Assembly: GCA_963978905.1 (NCBI GenBank) | Contig: OZ022257.1 | Coordinates: 15,643,664 to 15,707,663 of the forward strand | DNA: 64,000 nt | DNA from: Trichostrongylus colubriformis | Taxonomy: Eukaryota > Nematoda > Chromadorea > Rhabditida > Trichostrongylidae | Reading direction: 5' to 3' | In this document: positions 59,766 to 64,000 of the stretch, in pieces | How the letters are laid out: the number at the start of each line of letters is the position of its first letter | How positions within the stretch are numbered: position 1 is the stretch's first letter | Notes under the pieces: model-generated | Told to the model about the DNA's origin: nothing | Databases searched by the model: none | What the model saw: only the letters and a program-made list of their open reading frames with translations | Position numbers and translations under genes: made by a program

Positions 59766-59975
59766 TTATATGTTCCTAACTGTTCCTTCAAGCGTTGTCT
59801 TCAATTTTAATCGATTTTGCCGTTGTTGACATTGGGCTTGATCGAGGATGGCTGTTGCATGGTCTGCTAGATGTTTACTCGTCTGCCGTAGCACATCGTT
59901 GCAGAGCGAAAACCGCCTCAAAATAGAACGATTACCCATCCAGCGATGTTTACCAAATGGAATTCGGTTGCTCAT
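59766..59975 (-). CDS. Unassigned 69-codon frame, possible first exon
   Basis: ATG nine bases after an ATATCTAG acceptor-like site opens MSNRIPFGKHRWMGNRSILR, and a Gln/Lys-rich helical stretch follows (AILDQAQCQQRQNRLKLKTT). A GTTAGG donor-like site lies just before the stop. Could join 58592 across 1 kb, but the phase is not clean. No family recognised. Confidence 0.3.
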   Translation of the reverse strand: MSNRIPFGKHRWMGNRSILRRFSLCNDVLRQTSKHLADHATAILDQAQCQQRQNRLKLKTTLEGTVRNI

Positions 59976-60470
59976 AACTTATTACTAGATATGATCATGA
60001 CTTGGTCCACTAGCTTCTTGAAAGTTGAATGAGTAATGGGTTGGCCACTGGCTTCCTTTCCTCCGCTGCATTAAACTGGAGTTTAAAAGATCCACAGTAG
60101 CAAGTTCTTGACATGGCTCTTTAAGGCATCAGGCTTCCCCATGACCTCTTTTACCACATCACCTTCCATTTTCTATGAATCTATTTTATTCTACAATGGT
60201 CTATTTTCGCCTTCCACGTGTTACGCGATCCGGTTCTTCTCCCTGGCGTGCTGTTTTTGTTTTTTTATTCAACTGTACCAGTGGACCTGCAACATTTACC
60301 CTCCGATGTACCAAAATATCACAACGCGTCTCTAAAATAACGAGTATGAGTGGCCACTTTCCTCTTATCGAGGAAGCACAATGGTTGAAATGCCAACCTT
60401 CAAAAAGTCAGGTGACCCTCAGACGGGAAGTAAATTGTTTGTGGACGTCATAACACTTTACTTCACGTGT

Positions 60471-60619
60471 ATTGAACAATGTGAGACTTGCAAAATTTAT
60501 TCCAGACTCAAAAGACTTTCACAAAATCAGCTGCGAAAAACCGACATTTTTGCAACCGATTTTGTGAAAATCTTTTTGAGTCTTTTGGAGTAAATTTTGC
60601 AATCACACTGTTCAAAACA
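60471..60619. mobile_element. 149-bp palindromic MITE
   Basis: TTGAACAATGTGAGACTTGC and ACTTTCACAAAATCAGC mirror GATTTTGTGAAAATCTT and GCAATCACACTGTTCAA. Confidence 0.85.
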
Positions 60620-63130
60620 TATTTAGATCAACATGAGGCTTCGGGACAAGACAGTTGTAAAATACACATTGAACTAGCCTGCTATTAGCGAATATTATCT
60701 CGTTTGGCGCTGAACAAGCAGGTTTATTGATCCATATGCTATTATTTCGAAATGAGCAAAAGTAAACATTGTGGTATTGTTTCGACGAGTAAATCTAGTG
60801 GTTAAACGCATTAACAATTTAACAAATATGAGTTCATGGCGTATTCCAAGGCGTTGAGCAGCGTAGAGCAATTTATCCTCGCTTTCGTAGAGTGTTCAGC
60901 TTCAACTCTTCTTAGTAACAGTTGCAATTCTGACCAGGATCACGCATGGCACAGGGAATCCATGGGGAACCCACTCCTAATATGTTGTGTTGAAAAAGGA
61001 GGGGTCGTACCATGAAATTTCCTCGAGGACTCTTTGATGACCAAATTTTGTATCAGTGTTTCAGCAAAATTTCAACAAAAATTCTGATCTACAAACGAGA
61101 ACGTGTTTCGTGTTGCCTACAGCAAAATTGTTCCAGCGTTATTCTTTCTCAGTTAAATTATCGCAGGGAGACCAATAATGTGTTTTTGTTCTGATTGAAA
61201 TGTTGATTTGCTAGCTGAATGCGCTCATTCTCGTAAGGGATCAGTGATCAACGACCATCGCTGCGGCCAAGGTTCTCCCGGAGCCATACCCCTCACGTAA
61301 ACAACCATTCTCCGCCTCTCGTTCTAGGCCAATAAACAACATACTCGTTCTTACGCTCATAGCGGACTGTTGTGTTTCTTCTTTCCATATTTGCTAATCG
61401 GACTTCTTTTGACCATCTGTTCCATAGTGTAGCAGATCTCCATGACTGCCTAAATTTCCAAATTTTCATAGTTAATAGCTCCCTGATCCCTGATGTTCAG
61501 AATAGGGCTTTCCAAGTAGCAGTCAATTTGCGGCAATCGGTCGCCGAGAAAAAGGTATCACTATAACTGAAGGCCCGAAACTTCAGTTCTCAGAGATTAC
61601 ATTCCAGTAGTAGATAATGCCACAGCACAGAGAAAACATTCATCAAAAGACAGTAAATTTTTAGAATCTGTAGAGGAGGCTTGCAATGGCAAGGGGAGAA
61701 CGGAGGCACTGTGCGGCCGGATAACGGACTAGAACCCTTTCCAGATTGTGCGGAAGTCCATGCAGAACTAAAAACCAGAATTTTTTTGCATACACCTTTA
61801 CATCACCTTCATCTAATCCCATCGCCTCATATGAAAACTGGGCAGGGAAGCCTGCGAAATACGCTTTATAGCGCCAAAAGAGACATGTACTCAAGCTTAC
61901 CCATCTTTATGAGCTCTTACGACCTCGTAGGTAAGTAGTGATTGCATTGTTCCACTCGTTCATCCAAATACGTGTTTTCGCTGCTATTTTAACTTTTGAC
62001 TTAAGTTTTCTCTTCAAGACAGGCTCGTAATTCTGCCCTCCGCTTGCCACGTCTTCCACGAGCGATAGCCAAACCTTAGTCAGTGTAACATTAATCTGCG
62101 ATGGCGTTCTCTGCGATTGGTCAAGTGGTATTTGGAGGTTTGTTCTCAGTATTTAACAATACCACGATAAAAATTTTGAATAGCTCGCAAAAAGTGTGCA
62201 CGATCAACACTTTGAGGGCGTATTTTGTTATGGTTTGCATGCAAAAAGAAATTTTAGTTCGAATTCGTGGACTTTTGAATTCCTCTACATTGAAATTAAC
62301 TCTTCTGTTTCTATTTCTAAACTTATAAATCCGTTCCACGGCGAGTCATAGTCAGACCACTAGTAAATTTGTCTTCCAACGGTTATAGTATTGTGCTGTT
62401 GTAGGCTTGATTCTGGAACGATTACAGTAATGTGTGGTCGTCCAAATTCCGCACCCTTCCCATCCCTACGGGGTCGTAAATTGGTAGTGGACTTGTCAGG
62501 GAGGCACTCACCAATCACCACGAACGAACCTGGATTGCTCTGACTGCTTATGAATCCCAAAGTGGGTTGACTAATGTCGAAAAAATTATCCTCTCATGTT
62601 TAACGGTATGAGAACTCCTCCTCTGTTGTGACAGCGGTGATTTTTCAGTGATCATGGCCTTATAGTTAGAATTGCCAAGCCAAGAATCTCTGACTGAAAA
62701 CCAGCAGCGCCAGTTGTTAAGCCCTTTTTTCGCCGTCATTACTTCTTGAATAACCTTCTCAAGCCTCTTTTGACAAGATAATTTTTGAGTTCTCTCTTCT
62801 CTTACATTCTCACTGTATTTTGTAATAGACCCTGAAACTGTTTCCTCAGTTTCATGCTACATAGAAATGAAAAATCGGTGGTGCACGCCACTTCAGCAAG
62901 GACGCTCTGCGAATTCGCTGAGCCTCTTTCTTACCAGTCGTCTTTTTCCTCTTATCCTAATGGCTTGTCCTCCCACGTTCTCTATAGGCTTCCCCTATGG
63001 TCAAAAATTCCAATGGCAGAAATATATCTCTGTGGCTACATTTTATTACCTCTCTCAATCTCTCAGTCTAAATTCCTGTATGAACTGTGATTCTCTCATG
63101 ATTCTTGACATCGACTAGAAAAGATTTCAC
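60620..63130. other. Intergenic DNA upstream of catalase, nothing confirmed
   Basis: Short, mutually overlapping frames (61681-61938 + against 61661-61894 -; 62101-62328 + against 62121-62339 -). No family motif seen. Confidence 0.45.
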
Positions 63131-63171
63131 TCCTTTTAGAAAACGACGAAGAAAACCGCTTGAACGACGAA
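63131..63171 (+). promoter_or_regulatory. Probable trans-splice acceptor and short 5' UTR of catalase
   Basis: TCCTTTTAG ends at 63139, leaving a 32-nt purine-rich leader before the ATG. In nematodes such a site just upstream of the start is the usual place for spliced-leader addition. The site is seen; its use is inferred, and a further upstream 5' exon is the alternative. Confidence 0.5.
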
Positions 63172-63231
63172 ATGTCGCAAAAACTAGACCTCACCCCGAT
63201 GCAGATGGAAAAGTTCAAAAAGGAGCATCCG
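63172..63231 (+). CDS. Catalase exon 1
   Basis: Twenty codons from ATG to the donor CCG|GTAATT. The ATG is the first one after the acceptor at 63139 and is in frame with all later exons. Confidence 0.88.
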
Positions 63232-64000
63232 GTAATTACATAGGGTCCTCGGTCGACATACGTACTTACATAGGTTTCTTATTTTTAGAAAGCAGATACG
63301 CTGACCACTTCTTCTGGCGCTCCCATCTACGACAAAAGAAATGTGCTGACTGTTGGACCAAGGTGAAGTGTTTGTTGGGGGAATTTCTGCTATTTGATAT
63401 TCAAAAATCATGGAAATTTGTGCTTCTGCTATTAAATCTATTTTACGGGGTCTATTTTAAGGGGTCCAATGCTACTGCAAGATGTCACGTATTTGGATGA
63501 AATTGCTCACTTTGATCGTGAACGAATCCCCGAAAGAGTGGCTCATGCTAAAGGAGGAGGTATTCCATTTCTCGTTGTTTAATGCGTTCCAAATGTATAC
63601 TGGGCATAGTGATGATCCGGAAACTCGCTACGATTCGTGGCTCCTGTAAGCCCACCTTCACACTCTGCGATAGTGCCGGCTGCCTCCGGCGGCGCAGCGT
63701 GTAGATAGCGAGGCAGAATGACATTGGGGGAGACGCAGAGACGACGCAGCCGCGCCCTGTCGCCGGCACCGCAGAGTATGAAGGCGGCCTAAACTCTAAA
63801 CACAAAAAATGGCGTGAAAAAAAAATCAGAAGAAAATTATGACAACCAGAAGACCACGTCAGTCTATGCACTTGATACAAAAGCACGATATCCATCATAG
63901 TAGAGCCAATGCTGGAAGGGTGTCCTGATTTTTTTTTTGTTTCATTTCAGGAGCTCATGGCGTGTTTGAAGTGACTCACGACATCACAAAGTACTGTAAA
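63172..64000 (+). CDS. Catalase, 5' part of gene (runs off the window)
   Basis: Heme catalase, which splits hydrogen peroxide to water and oxygen, usually in peroxisome or cytosol. Four exons are readable: 63172-63231, 63289-63362, 63462-63559 and 63951-64000 (open at the edge). All introns are GT-AG and the phases join without a stop (60, 74 and 98 nt, then the partial exon). The product starts [15 protein letters not shown], then contains [47 protein letters not shown] and [12 protein letters not shown], which are signature blocks of the catalase N-terminal arm and barrel. The His of VAHAKG (codon 63544-63546) is the distal catalytic heme histidine known in the family. The N-terminal arm length matches animal catalases. 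ERVVHAKGAG, usual in the family, is here [10 protein letters not shown], a conservative change. The ctl-type worm paralogue cannot be told from this fragment, so no symbol is given. The heme-binding Tyr and C-terminus lie outside the window. Confidence 0.95.
63289..63362 (+). CDS. Catalase exon 2
   Basis: Acceptor ATTTTTAG, donor AG|GTGAAG. Encodes the [18 protein letters not shown] block that leads into the catalase core. Exit phase 2 splits an Arg codon with exon 3. Confidence 0.93.
63462..63559 (+). CDS. Catalase exon 3 with catalytic histidine
   Basis: Acceptor TATTTTAAG, donor GGAG|GTATTC. Encodes the [20 protein letters not shown] and HAKGG segments. The HAKG histidine is the distal-side catalytic residue of heme catalases. 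Confidence 0.95.
63653..63795. mobile_element. GC-rich fold-back MITE in catalase intron 3
   Basis: The left arm reads TTCACACTCTGCGATAGTGC. The right arm ends GCACCGCAGAGTATGAAG, its approximate reverse complement. The interior (GCGAGGCAGAATGACATTGG, then GACGCAGAGACGACGCAG) matches the copies at 36009, 42069 and 1-142. It accounts for about a third of this 391-bp intron. Confidence 0.65.
63951..64000 (+). CDS. Catalase exon 4 (partial)
   Basis: Follows the acceptor TTCATTTCAG at 63950 and continues [17 protein letters not shown] to the edge. The glycine codon is split across intron 3. Confidence 0.94.

Noticed and set aside
61661..61938. Gene on either strand
   Set aside because: Both strands are open over the same 230 bp, there are no splice signals and no family resemblance; probably chance.
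1..64000. CRISPR arrays, operons or prophage
   Set aside because: No regularly spaced identical short repeats or bacterial-style gene packing; the splice structure shows a eukaryotic genome.

Overview
The window reads as nuclear DNA of a nematode, most likely a strongylid (clade V, hookworm-like) worm; that placement is inference. The support is short introns (42-121 bp) with TTTTCAG-type acceptors, probable trans-splice acceptors directly upstream of start codons, and repeats typical of worm genomes: Penelope-like and RTE-type retroelements, tRNA-derived SINEs, Tc1/mariner derivatives and long fold-back MITEs. I found no bacterial-type operons, rRNA, intact tRNA gene or CRISPR array. Most predicted open frames are short, overlap on both strands and look like noise.

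Host genes are sparse. (1) A catalase gene begins at 63172 on the + strand and runs off the right edge; four exons are readable, including the distal heme histidine. (2) A minus-strand gene, 57755 down to 49457, was assembled by hand from nine exons whose splice phases all agree. The 249-residue product looks like an N-BAR/endophilin-type membrane-curving protein, and its large introns are packed with transposon relics. (3) Less certain candidates: a signal-peptide exon at 28441 with a phase-compatible exon at 33170, an exon at 24917, a plus-strand exon-like frame at 51217 inside the BAR gene's third intron, and two minus-strand frames at 58592 and 59766.

The rest is accessory DNA. 1-5.8 kb: a fold-back unit bracketed by ~90-bp direct repeats holds a broken Penelope-like element with a GIY-YIG domain; a second fold-back family follows. 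5.8-13 kb: nothing recognisable. 13-22.2 kb: several members of an ~880-bp mariner-type non-autonomous family, a fold-back element and a SINE. 22-30 kb: SINEs, tRNA-like pieces and candidate exons. 30.2-32.6 kb: a decayed RTE-type LINE. 34-45.2 kb: fold-back elements, small MITEs and a second Penelope relic carrying a nested MITE with clean 9-bp target duplications. 47.3-47.8 kb: a deleted mariner element. 55-57.3 kb: four abutting fold-backs in one intron of the BAR gene. Many of these families recur two to five times within the window, so boundaries could be set by comparing copies.
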